The notes under the pieces: generated by a model
Seen by the model: the letters and a program-made list of their open reading frames with translations, nothing else
What the model was told of the DNA's origin: nothing
Database searches by the model: none
Part shown: positions 17,514 through 26,388 of the stretch, one piece after another
Layout of the letters: each line of letters starts with the position of its first letter
Numbering within the stretch: position 1 is the first letter of the stretch
From: Natrinema versiforme
GTDB taxonomy: Archaea > Halobacteriota > Halobacteria > Halobacteriales > Natrialbaceae
NCBI RefSeq assembly: GCF_005576615.1
Contig: NZ_CP040332.1
Coordinates: 186,001 to 250,000, forward strand
Length of the DNA: 64,000 bases
Direction: 5' to 3'
Program-made: the position numbers and the translations under genes

Positions 17514-18686
17514 GTGAACTCGCGTCATGCACACCGATCGCTGGCTCTCTGTACGTTAGCCTTCATGGTAACGATGGTCGCGCGACTGGCGATCAGTCCT
17601 CTGGTTCCAGCGATCACTGACGAATTTTCCGTCTCGAACGGTGCTGTCGGCTTAGCATTGTCACTTATGTGGGCGATGTACGCGCTCATGCAGTTTCCAA
17701 GCGGCGTCCTCGGCGAGCGGCTCGGAGAGCGGAAGGTGATTCTGTCCGCGATCGGGCTTACCGGCGTATCGAGTCTCTGTATCGCGATCGCACCGGCATA
17801 CGGTTTCTTCGTGCTCTTCGTCAGTGTTCTCGGCGTCGGCGCCGGCCTCCACTACACGGCCGCGACGACTTTTCTAGCGAAACAGTATGACGACATCGGC
17901 AGTGTAATCGGGATCCACGTCGCTGGAAGTCCAGCTGCGGGGCTTATCGCACCCGCTGCAGCAACGGGAATTGCCGTTCGGTATGGATGGCGGGCCGGAA
18001 TTTTACTCGGAACCGTAATGGCTGTGCCAGTTTTTTTCCTCTTTGCGAGCCGAATTCGGCCGACCAGCCCGGAACGACCCGACGAGCCACTGTGGAACCG
18101 GTTTACGTTCTCGACCGTCAGCGACCTTCTTGCGAAACCGTCTGTCGCTTTCACAACGAGTCTCGCGTTCCTCTGTGCGTTCACATGGCAGGCCACCGCG
18201 TCTTTCTTACCCACTTTCTTTACCGAGGGACAGGAACTCTCACCGGAAATCGCGAGCGGATTGTTTTCTCTGTACTTCCTCGTCCACGGGATAACACAGC
18301 CGGTGCTAGGATCTCTTTCGGATTATGCAGGGAGGAAACCGACTACTGCACTCTCAATGGCTGCGGGGGTAATCGGTTACGGCAGTATACTCGTCGGAGA
18401 TGGCCTCCCCGTCTACGCCATCGGTGTCTCCTCCATTGGTCTCGCTATGAGTTGGGGTGCGCCACTCCAGTCACGGCTCATAGACCTCTTCACAGAAGCC
18501 GATCGTGGCGCAGGATTCGGTCTCGTCCGAACGGTGTACATGGTAACGGGAGCATCTGGTAGCCTGGTCATCGGCCTGCTCGCCGACCTCTACGGCTGGA
18601 CCGTCTCATTCTCACTTCTCGCTGCAATCATGGGAGTGGTCCTCATCGCGCTCGGCAGTAATCGTCTGTTCAAACTCGGTCTCTAA
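17514..18686 (+). CDS. Major facilitator superfamily transporter 1 (organic acid carrier type)
   Basis: A 390-residue carrier with 12 predicted helices, an ACS/OFA-like MFS protein. It has GVLGERLGERKV (loop 2-3 signature), an internal repeat GSLSDYAGRKP and ending segments typical of sialate/hexuronate and organic-anion symporters. The GTG at 17514 is chosen over 17505: it gives the same length (390) and the same N-terminal spacing as the paralogue at 44294. Two operator-like palindromes precede it. It likely imports an organic or sugar acid with protons or sodium; the substrate is not decided by sequence. Confidence 0.85.
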   Translation: MNSRHAHRSLALCTLAFMVTMVARLAISPLVPAITDEFSVSNGAVGLALSLMWAMYALMQFPSGVLGERLGERKVILSAIGLTGVSSLCIAIAPAYGFFVLFVSVLGVGAGLHYTAATTFLAKQYDDIGSVIGIHVAGSPAAGLIAPAAATGIAVRYGWRAGILLGTVMAVPVFFLFASRIRPTSPERPDEPLWNRFTFSTVSDLLAKPSVAFTTSLAFLCAFTWQATASFLPTFFTEGQELSPEIASGLFSLYFLVHGITQPVLGSLSDYAGRKPTTALSMAAGVIGYGSILVGDGLPVYAIGVSSIGLAMSWGAPLQSRLIDLFTEADRGAGFGLVRTVYMVTGASGSLVIGLLADLYGWTVSFSLLAAIMGVVLIALGSNRLFKLGL

Positions 18687-18738
18687 CAGCTCTTGAGGTC
18701 TTCTTCCTCGAAGCACCGTCGACGATGTGTGTGATTTG

Positions 18739-18755
18739 ATTCCCCACTCGGGAAC
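18739..18755. promoter_or_regulatory. Palindromic operator-like site, motif 2, in a convergent gap
   Basis: ATTCCCCACTCGGGAAC lies between the 3' ends of the MFS carrier and a 2-hydroxyacid dehydrogenase. This is an unusual place for an operator. Confidence 0.4.
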
Positions 18756-18782
18756 GGCACTTCATCGGTAGTGAAGAGGACC

Positions 18783-19739
18783 TCACACGATTCGATTACG
18801 CATCTCCTCCCATTTATCAGCGGTGAACCGGTCGTAATTCTCTGCGAAGATCTCCGCACATCGATCCCAGTAGTGAGGCGTCGCACCGGCCATGTGAGGT
18901 GTGATGATTACATTCGAAAGGTTCCAGAGCGGAGAATCGGTGGGGAGGGGCTCCTCGGCCTGTACATCGAGTGCGGCACCGCCGATCTGTCCTTTTCGGA
19001 GGGCGTAGAGAAGTGCGTCTTCGTCGACGACCTTTCCCCGTCCGACGTTGACGAGCACGGCGTCGGGTTTCATCGAATCCAGCGCTCGCCCGTCGATAAG
19101 TCCTTCTGTTTCCGCCGTGAGCGGGCAGGCGATAACGACGTAGTCGGCCTTTCCGACAACCGTTAGCGTCTCGTCGGGACCGTAAACCTCCCGAACGTGC
19201 GATAGCTCCTCTGGGGTTCGTTTCGTTCCGATAGCGGTCATTCCGAGCGCGTCAGTAACCCTCGCAATCTCCTGTCCGATTTCACCGAGCCCGATGATTC
19301 CCACCGTTTTGCCCCGTAGCTCCCCTGCCCGATAGTGGCGCCATTCCCGTGCGTTCTGTCGTCGGATTCCTTCGTGGAGGTTCCGTTCAAATGTGAGCAT
19401 GTATCCGAGCACCTGTTCGGCTATCGGCACCGAATGGACACCGGATGCATTCGTGAGCACGATATCTTCCCGCTGGAGCTGATCGAGATCGTAGCTCCCG
19501 ACGCCAGCACTCAGCGCCTGGACCCAACGGAGTTTCTCCGCCGACTCTAGCAACGTCGAATCGAGTCGACGAGACACGACAATATCTGCCCTCGATATTC
19601 GGTCGAGAGCGTCGTTATAGTCGTTCGCTGTCTCGATTTCGATTGATTCGATGCGATCGCTGATCGCCGACGCGACATCGGACGGCGACCCCTGATGCGG
19701 AACCTGGTGGAGAACTAATACGTTGTGTTCGTTCGTCAT
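18783..19739 (-). CDS. D-isomer-specific 2-hydroxyacid dehydrogenase 2
   Basis: A 318-residue D-2-hydroxyacid dehydrogenase. The NAD motif is GIIGLGEIGQEIA (about 144-156). The catalytic residues are in NVGRGKVVDED (Arg), AEEPLPT (Glu) and ITPHMAG (His). It is related to the protein at 13338 and convergent with MFS carrier 1. It converts a 2-ketoacid and its D-2-hydroxyacid in the cytoplasm. The neighbourhood (carrier, TRAP system, UspA) suggests a role with an imported hydroxyacid. Confidence 0.9.
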   Translation of the reverse strand: MTNEHNVLVLHQVPHQGSPSDVASAISDRIESIEIETANDYNDALDRISRADIVVSRRLDSTLLESAEKLRWVQALSAGVGSYDLDQLQREDIVLTNASGVHSVPIAEQVLGYMLTFERNLHEGIRRQNAREWRHYRAGELRGKTVGIIGLGEIGQEIARVTDALGMTAIGTKRTPEELSHVREVYGPDETLTVVGKADYVVIACPLTAETEGLIDGRALDSMKPDAVLVNVGRGKVVDEDALLYALRKGQIGGAALDVQAEEPLPTDSPLWNLSNVIITPHMAGATPHYWDRCAEIFAENYDRFTADKWEEMRNRIV

Positions 19740-19916
19740 AGGTTATATTGAAGTGCCGTGTCTGTCTCGCTCGCATGCGATACCGTCTCGAGCACTCCAG
19801 GTAGCCTTTTCTGAGTACGACGACAAAATATTTTGGTTCGGTAGGGCTCCCGACAACCCTTCTGTGCGGTTCGTTCAACGCTCCGGTTCGGGCGACTCGC
19901 GTCGACTATCCGCCGG

Positions 19917-20357
19917 TCAGCCGATCAACGACGTCACCGGGCCGTCGAAGTTCAAAAGAACCGACTGAGTGGTGTCCCCGAACAGTACCTTGCCGGTCGG
20001 CGATCGCTTTTCGCCCGCGATAAAGACGTGATCACAGCCCAGTTCGTCGGCCTTCGCTAACACGTCGTCTGGGAGATCTCCGAACAGAACCTCGACCGTG
20101 TACGAGACGTCTTCGCCGAGGACCTCGTCTCCCAGTTCGGCCGTCGCCTCTCTCGCCCGCTTCGTCAGTTCGTCCACACTGTCGACGTCTCCCATGGAAG
20201 TCTGTGCTTTCCGCTGGAGGTCGCGTCCGTACTCCGACTCGTCGATCACGCGAAGGAGCACGAGTTCCGCACCGGAACCGGCAGCCATCTCCCCGGCAAT
20301 TTCAACCAATTCACGCCCTCTATCGGTCGGTTCAGCGATTATCAGCGCTCGGTCCAT
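19917..20357 (-). CDS. Universal stress protein UspA family 2
   Basis: A 146-residue Usp domain. It opens MDRALIIAEPTDRG, has DHVFIAGEKRSPTGKVLFGD as the G-2X-G-9X-G type nucleotide-binding end, and closes VLLNFDGPVTSLIG. It is divergent from TRAP system 2 (250 bp). It resembles the protein at 58296 more than the one at 866: both have SPxGKVLF and a LNFDG/LKFDG end. Role in the locus unknown. Confidence 0.85.
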   Translation of the reverse strand: MDRALIIAEPTDRGRELVEIAGEMAAGSGAELVLLRVIDESEYGRDLQRKAQTSMGDVDSVDELTKRAREATAELGDEVLGEDVSYTVEVLFGDLPDDVLAKADELGCDHVFIAGEKRSPTGKVLFGDTTQSVLLNFDGPVTSLIG

Positions 20358-20570
20358 ATCAACTCCTTGTTCGTAATCCCATAAACAATTTGTGTCCCGT
20401 GGGACCTATTCGGTATCGGCAACGCGGAACTCGCGCTCAATCGGGTCCGCAGGTAGCATTCGAACTAGCCAGTTTCTCCCGAAACCGGATATTCGTCTGC
20501 ATAGTTCGCCTTCACACGTACATTTCTATAAAAATAATATTGCATAATGGTCGTAATATTCTCTGCTGTC

Positions 20571-20583
20571 CAAAAACTATAAG
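20571..20583 (+). promoter_or_regulatory. TATA box of TRAP system 2
   Basis: AAAAACTATAAGT is centred about 33 bp before the ATG at 20610. It gives a short leader and supports that start over the GTG at 20583, which lies inside the box. Confidence 0.5.
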
Positions 20584-20609
20584 TGACATCACCAATACCG
20601 TCGATCTGT

Positions 20610-21623
20610 ATGAGTTTGGATAACATCCAGCGCAGGACAGTGCTCAAGAGGTCGGTGCTCGGTGCGGGGGTAGTCGGACTCAGCTCGCTTGCGGGTTGCA
20701 TCGGTGGCGGCAACGGCGGTGGTGGAAACACGATCACAATCGCGAGTTCGTACGAGTCGGACCACGTGACGGTACAGGCCGCCGATCGGTTCAAGGAGAT
20801 TGTCGAAGATGAGGCCGATGAGCTCACAGTCGAAGTCGTTCCCGGGGGGTCCTACGGTGGAGAGGGTGAAATCGCCGAACAGGTCAGGGAAGGAGCGATC
20901 CAGGCGCACGCAGACTCACGGTGGCCGTTCACACAGTACGCTCCCGAATACGAGTTCGTCAACATCCCGATCGTCTTCGACGACTTCGAACACCTGACCC
21001 GCGTTACCGAGAGCGAGGAGTTCCAGCCTGGTCTGGAACAGATCATCTCTGAGGGCAACCAACGAATGATCGGACAGTGGATCGACCGTGGGCTTCGACA
21101 CTTTACCTCTAATGAACCGGTCCGGGAACCGGCGGACGTTGAGGGAGTCGACCTCCGGCTGCCACCGTTAGACAACTGGGTCGCGATCTGGGAAGAGATC
21201 GGTGCCAATCCCACTACGGTCGCCCTCGACGAACTGTACAGCGCACTCCAGACTGGCACGGTCGGCGCTTCGGAGGGGGACATCCCACAGATCCACTCGT
21301 TCAACCTGAACGAAGTCCAGGATTACCTGAGCTACACTGGCCACCACGTTCAGGTCGGCGCGCTGTACATGAACGAGGACTTCTATCAGGGTCTCGATGA
21401 ATCCCATCAGGATCTCGTCGACGAAGCATCGAATCAAGCGACCCAAGAAATCTCTGAGAGCGTTCGGGATCAGATCAGTGAGATGGAGTCCGAACTCCAA
21501 GAGGGCGGAATGGAACTCATCGAAGACGTCAATCGAGAAGCGTTCAAGGACGCTGCCAGGCCAGTCGTCGAAAGTATGTTCGATGATTTCGCCGGTTCGT
21601 TAGATCAATGGCAAAGTATATAA
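20610..21623 (+). CDS. dctP: TRAP transporter substrate-binding lipoprotein DctP (system 2)
   Basis: A 337-residue binding protein with a twin-arginine motif (QRRTVLKRS, about 6-14) and a lipobox (SLAGC, about residues 27-31), so Tat-exported and lipid-anchored. The mature domain follows DctP1 closely, including GLRHFTSNEPVREPADVEG and LRLPPLDNWVAIWEEIGANP. The similar binding-site regions suggest the two TRAP systems import related acids. It starts the dctPQM operon (46 bp to dctQ). Confidence 0.92.
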   Translation: MSLDNIQRRTVLKRSVLGAGVVGLSSLAGCIGGGNGGGGNTITIASSYESDHVTVQAADRFKEIVEDEADELTVEVVPGGSYGGEGEIAEQVREGAIQAHADSRWPFTQYAPEYEFVNIPIVFDDFEHLTRVTESEEFQPGLEQIISEGNQRMIGQWIDRGLRHFTSNEPVREPADVEGVDLRLPPLDNWVAIWEEIGANPTTVALDELYSALQTGTVGASEGDIPQIHSFNLNEVQDYLSYTGHHVQVGALYMNEDFYQGLDESHQDLVDEASNQATQEISESVRDQISEMESELQEGGMELIEDVNREAFKDAARPVVESMFDDFAGSLDQWQSI

Positions 21624-21669
21624 GAAAAATTCAATAAGATAGAATACGAACGAACCCAACCAGTTTATT

Positions 21670-22215
21670 ATGGAAATTGACCAATCATTAGGGCTACGTC
21701 GAGAGTCACTGGTAGATCGTCTCGCCCTAGCGATAGCCGTCACTTTCTTTTTGGTGACTGTGGTGCTAGTAACGGTACAGGTAGTCCTTCGTCTGATAGA
21801 TCTATCAGTGACACTGGCGTGGACGGAACCGGCGGCCAGACTGGCCCTCGTGATCGGGACCTACTTCGGTGCGGCCGTCGCATCCCGGAATAACGAACAT
21901 ATAAGCATGGATATCGTGCTTCGGAAACTCGAGGAGAAGTATCCGAGAGTGAAAGCCGTCTTCGATCTCCTCGTTCGATTCATCGTCATTATCACGCTTT
22001 CTATCGTCGTGTTCGGACTGCTCCAGGGCGCACAGAGCTCGTGGAACAGTAACTGGGCGGACATCGATGCCGTGAACATCGGAATGGTGTATCTCGCGAT
22101 CGGTCTCGGGCTCACGTGGATGTTAGGGTACGAGCTATTCAAACTCAAAGAGTTGCTCTCCACGGTCTCGTTCGACCGAAAGACTCCACTCGAGGTGATT
22201 CAGAATGATAAGTAG
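21670..22215 (+). CDS. dctQ: TRAP transporter small permease DctQ (system 2)
   Basis: A 181-residue membrane protein with four predicted helices and the family pattern LAWTEPAARLALVIGTYFGAA followed by SRNNEHISMDIVLRKLEE. The N-terminus MEIDQSLGLRRESLVDRL is nearly the same as that of DctQ1. The next gene starts 93 bp downstream. Confidence 0.9.
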   Translation: MEIDQSLGLRRESLVDRLALAIAVTFFLVTVVLVTVQVVLRLIDLSVTLAWTEPAARLALVIGTYFGAAVASRNNEHISMDIVLRKLEEKYPRVKAVFDLLVRFIVIITLSIVVFGLLQGAQSSWNSNWADIDAVNIGMVYLAIGLGLTWMLGYELFKLKELLSTVSFDRKTPLEVIQNDK

Positions 22216-22308
22216 AAGTTCGACGCAGAGAGCGATATCGACCGTCGGAGTCTCACCCGTGAGAAGACGCGAAACGCTGACGGGTACCGCTGAGGAGGAA
22301 AGAGCGAA

Positions 22309-23622
22309 ATGATTACGATTCCGCTCCTCGACCCGGTGGTACTCGCAGTGTTGTTCCTCGGCATTCTGTTAGTACTGTACGGGATTGGGACGCCGATCGC
22401 GATTGCGATGCTCGCGACCAGTATCATTATGATGGCGCTCCCAACGGGGATCAATTTCAACTCGGTCATCATCAATAGCCGGCTGTTTAACGGAATCAAC
22501 AGCTTCGGTATGCTCGCGTTCCCATTCTACGTGTTACTTGGTCGGTTGATGAACACGAGCGGAATGACTGAGCGGTTGTTCGACTTCGCGTCCGCACTTG
22601 TCAGTCAGTTCCGAGGCGGGATCGTCTACGTTAACATCCTGGCCAGTATCATCTTCGCGGGAATGTCCGGCCTAGCTCTCGCCGACGCGGCAGGTCTCGG
22701 TCGCATTGAGTACGCGGTGATGCGCGATCACGGGTACGACAAAGATATCGCGATCGGGGTCACGGGATCCTCGTCGATGATTGGACCGATTATCCCACCT
22801 AGCGTTCCGATCATCCTCTATGCGATTCTGGCGGAACAATCGATTGGACAGTTGTTCCTCGGCGGAATCTTACCCGGACTCCTTCTGGGACTGCTGTTGA
22901 TGGTATTCGTGACCGTCATCATCTTCAAGCGGGGATACGAACGCGGCGATCCGTTCTCGCTGACACAAGTGATGTCGACGTTTAAAGAGGCGATACTGGC
23001 GATTTTCATTCCGGTACTCATAATCGGTGGTATCCTCGGCGGCTACTTCACGGCGACAGAGGCCGGTGCGATAGCGGTGGTATACGTCACGGTTCTGGCC
23101 TGCGTATTCGGCGAACTGAACCTGGGTGACTTTCTGGACGAGGCCCGAGACAGCATGGTCGAGACGTTCTCGCTCACCTTCATTATCGCATCGGCAACGG
23201 TCTACGGGTTGGTCGCCCTGCAACTTCGATTGCCGATGCTGCTCACGGACTGGGTGACATCCGTCTCGACCGACCCGACGACGGTCCTGTTTCTCATCTG
23301 CGCCCTGCTCCTCGTGATCGGGACCTTCATGAGCGTCACCGCTTCGATCACGATTCTCACGCCGTTGTTGATCCCAGTGATCGAGACCGTCGGAATCGAT
23401 CCGATTCACTTCGGGATCGTGATGGTGTTCACGCTGATGATCGGCGTCGTCACCCCGCCGTTCGGAGCGATCCTCTTCGTCCTCGAGAAAGTGACTGACG
23501 CGTCCCTTGAAGAGGTCATCCGCTCGATCATCCCCTACTACATTCCAATGGTCCTCGCAGTAATCATTCTCATCCTATTCCCTGAACTGGTCACGTATAT
23601 CCCGAACAACATCATGGGATAG
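22309..23622 (+). CDS. dctM: TRAP transporter large permease DctM (system 2)
   Basis: A 437-residue TRAP-T large subunit with about twelve helices. It has FPFYVLLGRLMN, GMSGLALADAAGLG, GSSSMIGPIIPPSVPIILYAI and the C-terminal GIVMVFTLMIGVVTPPFGAILF. It is closely related to DctM1 at 5358. It is the transport channel of the second tripartite system; 208 bp follow before the convergent Ldh2-type gene. Confidence 0.92.
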   Translation: MITIPLLDPVVLAVLFLGILLVLYGIGTPIAIAMLATSIIMMALPTGINFNSVIINSRLFNGINSFGMLAFPFYVLLGRLMNTSGMTERLFDFASALVSQFRGGIVYVNILASIIFAGMSGLALADAAGLGRIEYAVMRDHGYDKDIAIGVTGSSSMIGPIIPPSVPIILYAILAEQSIGQLFLGGILPGLLLGLLLMVFVTVIIFKRGYERGDPFSLTQVMSTFKEAILAIFIPVLIIGGILGGYFTATEAGAIAVVYVTVLACVFGELNLGDFLDEARDSMVETFSLTFIIASATVYGLVALQLRLPMLLTDWVTSVSTDPTTVLFLICALLLVIGTFMSVTASITILTPLLIPVIETVGIDPIHFGIVMVFTLMIGVVTPPFGAILFVLEKVTDASLEEVIRSIIPYYIPMVLAVIILILFPELVTYIPNNIMG

Positions 23623-23830
23623 GGAGCCATACCCTTCTCTCCGGAGACGCTGAGCGACCGACCCGGCCAGCCGCGGATATCCGTCACCGAGATGGTGGCC
23701 GCGAGTGAGCCGAGAGAACCAGCGATGGCGGGACCGTCCTCAGACTTCACTGACGCTCCGACGGAGAAAATTCATTTCCCGTTCTCGATTACGAGCGGAG
23801 TTAAACGACGGGTATAGTCGGACTAAGCCG

Positions 23831-24901
23831 TTAGCGAAACGCCGGTGGAAGCGCGTCCTCGACGTCACGGTCGGTCGCGACCGTTTCCAAGTTGTCCGCC
23901 ACTGCGTCTTCTATCGGAATCCCCTGATCACGGCGCTCTCGAGCGGTTCGGTGCTCCGGTTCTCCGGGGAGAATCACCTCACCGTCGTCGGCGATCGGTT
24001 CCGCCGACCGAAGGTACTCGATCAGCGCTTCGACCCGAATACTGATCGCTTCCCGGGTAGTAAACACCGATGGGTCGATCGCGAGGAACGCCGCTCCGTT
24101 ACCAGCCCAGTCCTGTGATTCTTTGGTGGAAACGGGACCGTCGCCGACGAGCGATGCGAACAACTCAGCCATGATGGCGAGCCCGAATCCCTTGTGTCCG
24201 GATTCCGTCCCGCCAAGCGGCAGGAGAGCTCCTACTTGGTCTTCGAAATCAGCGGCGTATTCGACCGGTTCGCCCGACTCTGTGATCGTCCACGCCGGCG
24301 GGAGCGTCTCCCCCGATCCGTCCCGTTCTATGATCTTTCCGTGGGCGACCTGGCTAGTCGCCCCGTCGTAGAGCAGATTGAAATCGAGAGCGTCGAACGT
24401 CGGCACGGCGAAGGTAATCGGATTCGTGCCTAAGCGTCTGTCCGCGGTCCCAGGCGGTGCTATCCGCTGGGCCCCGCCCTGAAGGTTGACCCACGAGGAG
24501 AAGAGCAATCCCTCGTCAGCGATCCGATCCGCCCACTCACCGATGCGACCGAGGTGGCCCGAGTTACGGATACCGACGACGCCGACGCCATGCTCGTTCG
24601 TAGTCTCGAGTAGCAGTTCGACGGCTCGGCGACCGGTCACTTGCCCGAACGCGCCGCTTCCGTCGATCTGGTGAAACAGTCCCGTCTGTTCAATGCTCGG
24701 CATCGCCGTCGGGTCGACCGTACCGGCGGCGATCTGATCAGCGTAGTATGGAAGCCGCACCACACCGTGCGAGGAGTGACCGACTAAGTCCGACGACACG
24801 AGCGAACGAGCGACGGTTTCCGCGATTTCAGGGGTCGCACCGGACGCCTCAATCGTGGCTCGAGCGAACGATTCGAGTGAATCTGGTTCAACAGTGAGCA
24901 T
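23831..24901 (-). CDS. Ldh_2 family NAD(P)-dependent dehydrogenase (malate/L-lactate/ureidoglycolate type)
   Basis: A 356-residue member of the Ldh_2 (MDH2/LDH2) family, which is unrelated in fold to classical LDH. Motifs in order are the catalytic His region SSHGVVRLPYY, GIRNSGHLGRIGEWAD, GTNPITFAVP, DGATSQVAHGK and GHKGFGLAIMAEL. Members reduce 2-ketoacids or oxidise (S)-2-hydroxyacids such as L-malate, L-sulfolactate, 2,3-diketogulonate and ureidoglycolate. A TATA-like box (TATAATTAA on the minus strand near 24930) precedes the ATG at 24901. It is divergent from the DHDPS-like gene. The substrate is probably a 2-ketoacid produced in this locus. Confidence 0.85.
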   Translation of the reverse strand: MLTVEPDSLESFARATIEASGATPEIAETVARSLVSSDLVGHSSHGVVRLPYYADQIAAGTVDPTAMPSIEQTGLFHQIDGSGAFGQVTGRRAVELLLETTNEHGVGVVGIRNSGHLGRIGEWADRIADEGLLFSSWVNLQGGAQRIAPPGTADRRLGTNPITFAVPTFDALDFNLLYDGATSQVAHGKIIERDGSGETLPPAWTITESGEPVEYAADFEDQVGALLPLGGTESGHKGFGLAIMAELFASLVGDGPVSTKESQDWAGNGAAFLAIDPSVFTTREAISIRVEALIEYLRSAEPIADDGEVILPGEPEHRTARERRDQGIPIEDAVADNLETVATDRDVEDALPPAFR

Positions 24902-25078
24902 CCGTCTTGTCCAATCAATCGGAGAGTATTAATTATACCGCCGCGCTCCGATAGCGTCCACAAATATAGAGATTAAAATAGCGTTTTAGTATGTTGATCT
25001 ATAGTAAGGGGTCCAGAGAAGAGGACTCAACACGCGTGCTGGCCCCTTTTCACGGCTGTCGATCGGACGATCCTACCA

Positions 25079-25090
25079 AATATTTATAAT
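25079..25090 (+). promoter_or_regulatory. TATA box supporting the GTG start of DHDPS-like gene 1
   Basis: AATATTTATAAT is centred 28 bp before the GTG at 25113. The transcript is therefore leaderless and begins at the GTG. Confidence 0.6.
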
Positions 25091-25112
25091 CCGGCCTTCC
25101 GAACCACTGTCT

Positions 25113-26054
25113 GTGCCGTATCAACAGCTTAAGTCCGACCTCCGAGGTGTCGCCTTTACAAATCCGACACCGTTCGACGAGGATGGAGACGAAATTCGAC
25201 ACGACGAACTGGCCGAAAACATTGATCACATCGTAGACGCCGGCGGATCGCTGGTGATTCCGTGTGGCAATACGGGCGAGTACTACTCGTTGACGAACGA
25301 CGAACGAGTGGCAGTCGTCGAGACCACAGTCGATGCAGTCGATGATCAGGGGTCCGTCGTCGGTGGCGTCGGCGGCAGTACGAAAACGGCGATCGAACTG
25401 ACGAACGCCTACGAAGCCGTCGGCGCCGATGCGGTGATGATCATGCATCCGGTACACACGTATCAGCACCAGCGCGGGCTCATCGACTACTATCGCGAGA
25501 TCATCGAATCGACCGACCTCGGCGTGGTGATCTACAAGCGAGGGCCGGAGGTCACGCTCGATCTGATTCGGGAACTCGCGACCTACGAGAACGTAGTCGG
25601 CGTTAAATACGCCGTCAACGACATCAACGGGTTCTCGAAGGCCGTCTCGACAACGGACGCAGACATCGTCTGGTCAAACGGGATCGCGGAACGGTTCGCA
25701 CCGTCATTTGCAATCGAAGGGGCGGAAGGGCTCACGACCGGGATCGGGAACTTCCTCCCCGAGGAAGTACTCGCGGTGATGGACGCGATCAGGGACGAAG
25801 ACTGGGAGCGAGTTCGTTCGCTGCGAGACTGTTTGCGCCCGTACGAGGACCTGCGAGAAGAGACCGGGAAGGACAACGACCTCGATGCGGCCAATAACGT
25901 GCCCGTCGTCAAATACGGAATGGAACTGGCCGGTCTCTACGGCGGCCCGATCCGCGAACCGATCGTGGAGCTAACCGAAGACGACAAACAGCGTGCCGAG
26001 CGCTACTACAGGAGCGTAAAAGACGAAATCGACAGCGGAATCGTCGCCCGCTGA
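25113..26054 (+). CDS. Dihydrodipicolinate synthase/KDG aldolase-family protein 1 (possible 5-dehydro-4-deoxyglucarate dehydratase)
   Basis: A 313-residue class I aldolase/dehydratase. The pyruvate-carboxylate motif GNTGEYYSLT (about 50-59), the Tyr of VVIYKRGP and the Schiff-base Lys of VVGVKYAVND are present, so it is catalytically complete. Related enzymes include KDG aldolase and 5-keto-4-deoxyglucarate dehydratase (decarboxylating to 2,5-dioxopentanoate). The latter fits neighbouring enolase dehydratases and the aldehyde dehydrogenase at 37588. The start codon is GTG, supported by the TATA box. Its paralogue lies 334 bp downstream. Confidence 0.85.
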   Translation: MPYQQLKSDLRGVAFTNPTPFDEDGDEIRHDELAENIDHIVDAGGSLVIPCGNTGEYYSLTNDERVAVVETTVDAVDDQGSVVGGVGGSTKTAIELTNAYEAVGADAVMIMHPVHTYQHQRGLIDYYREIIESTDLGVVIYKRGPEVTLDLIRELATYENVVGVKYAVNDINGFSKAVSTTDADIVWSNGIAERFAPSFAIEGAEGLTTGIGNFLPEEVLAVMDAIRDEDWERVRSLRDCLRPYEDLREETGKDNDLDAANNVPVVKYGMELAGLYGGPIREPIVELTEDDKQRAERYYRSVKDEIDSGIVAR

Positions 26055-26388
26055 TAGTCCGATCGGTCGGGTCCAAGCGAGCGCGGAAGTCGTGGCGAGC
26101 GGACGATCGTGTGCCTGAAAGACTGCTACCGCCGCATGCCATCCGTGTGAGTTACCGCGACCCGTTAGCACGCAGTCTGCGGACTTCGGCCGAAGACCGG
26201 CCTCAAGAATCATTTGACGCCGGTCTCGAACGATCTAAATCGGGTGAAAGCGGAAATCCGGAAAGAGACCGGCTGTTACCGAGCAGGGCAAGCGACGGAG
26301 ACGGCAAACAAACCCCGAATATCGGACGGGACGAGAACGCTCTTTGTTGCCGATGGGTTTATGCGGATTGACGAGACAAACGATCAAC
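26055..26388 (+). other. Intergenic region between the two DHDPS-like genes
   Basis: About 330 bp with no gene that I can support and no copy of the recurring palindromes. Open frames here are short and arginine-rich. Confidence 0.5.

Noticed and set aside
25007-25054. AAGGGG...CCCCTT stem near the Ldh2/DHDPS divergent promoter
   Set aside because: Imperfect stem with a loop of about 30 bases, placed upstream of both genes, so neither a terminator nor a clear operator.
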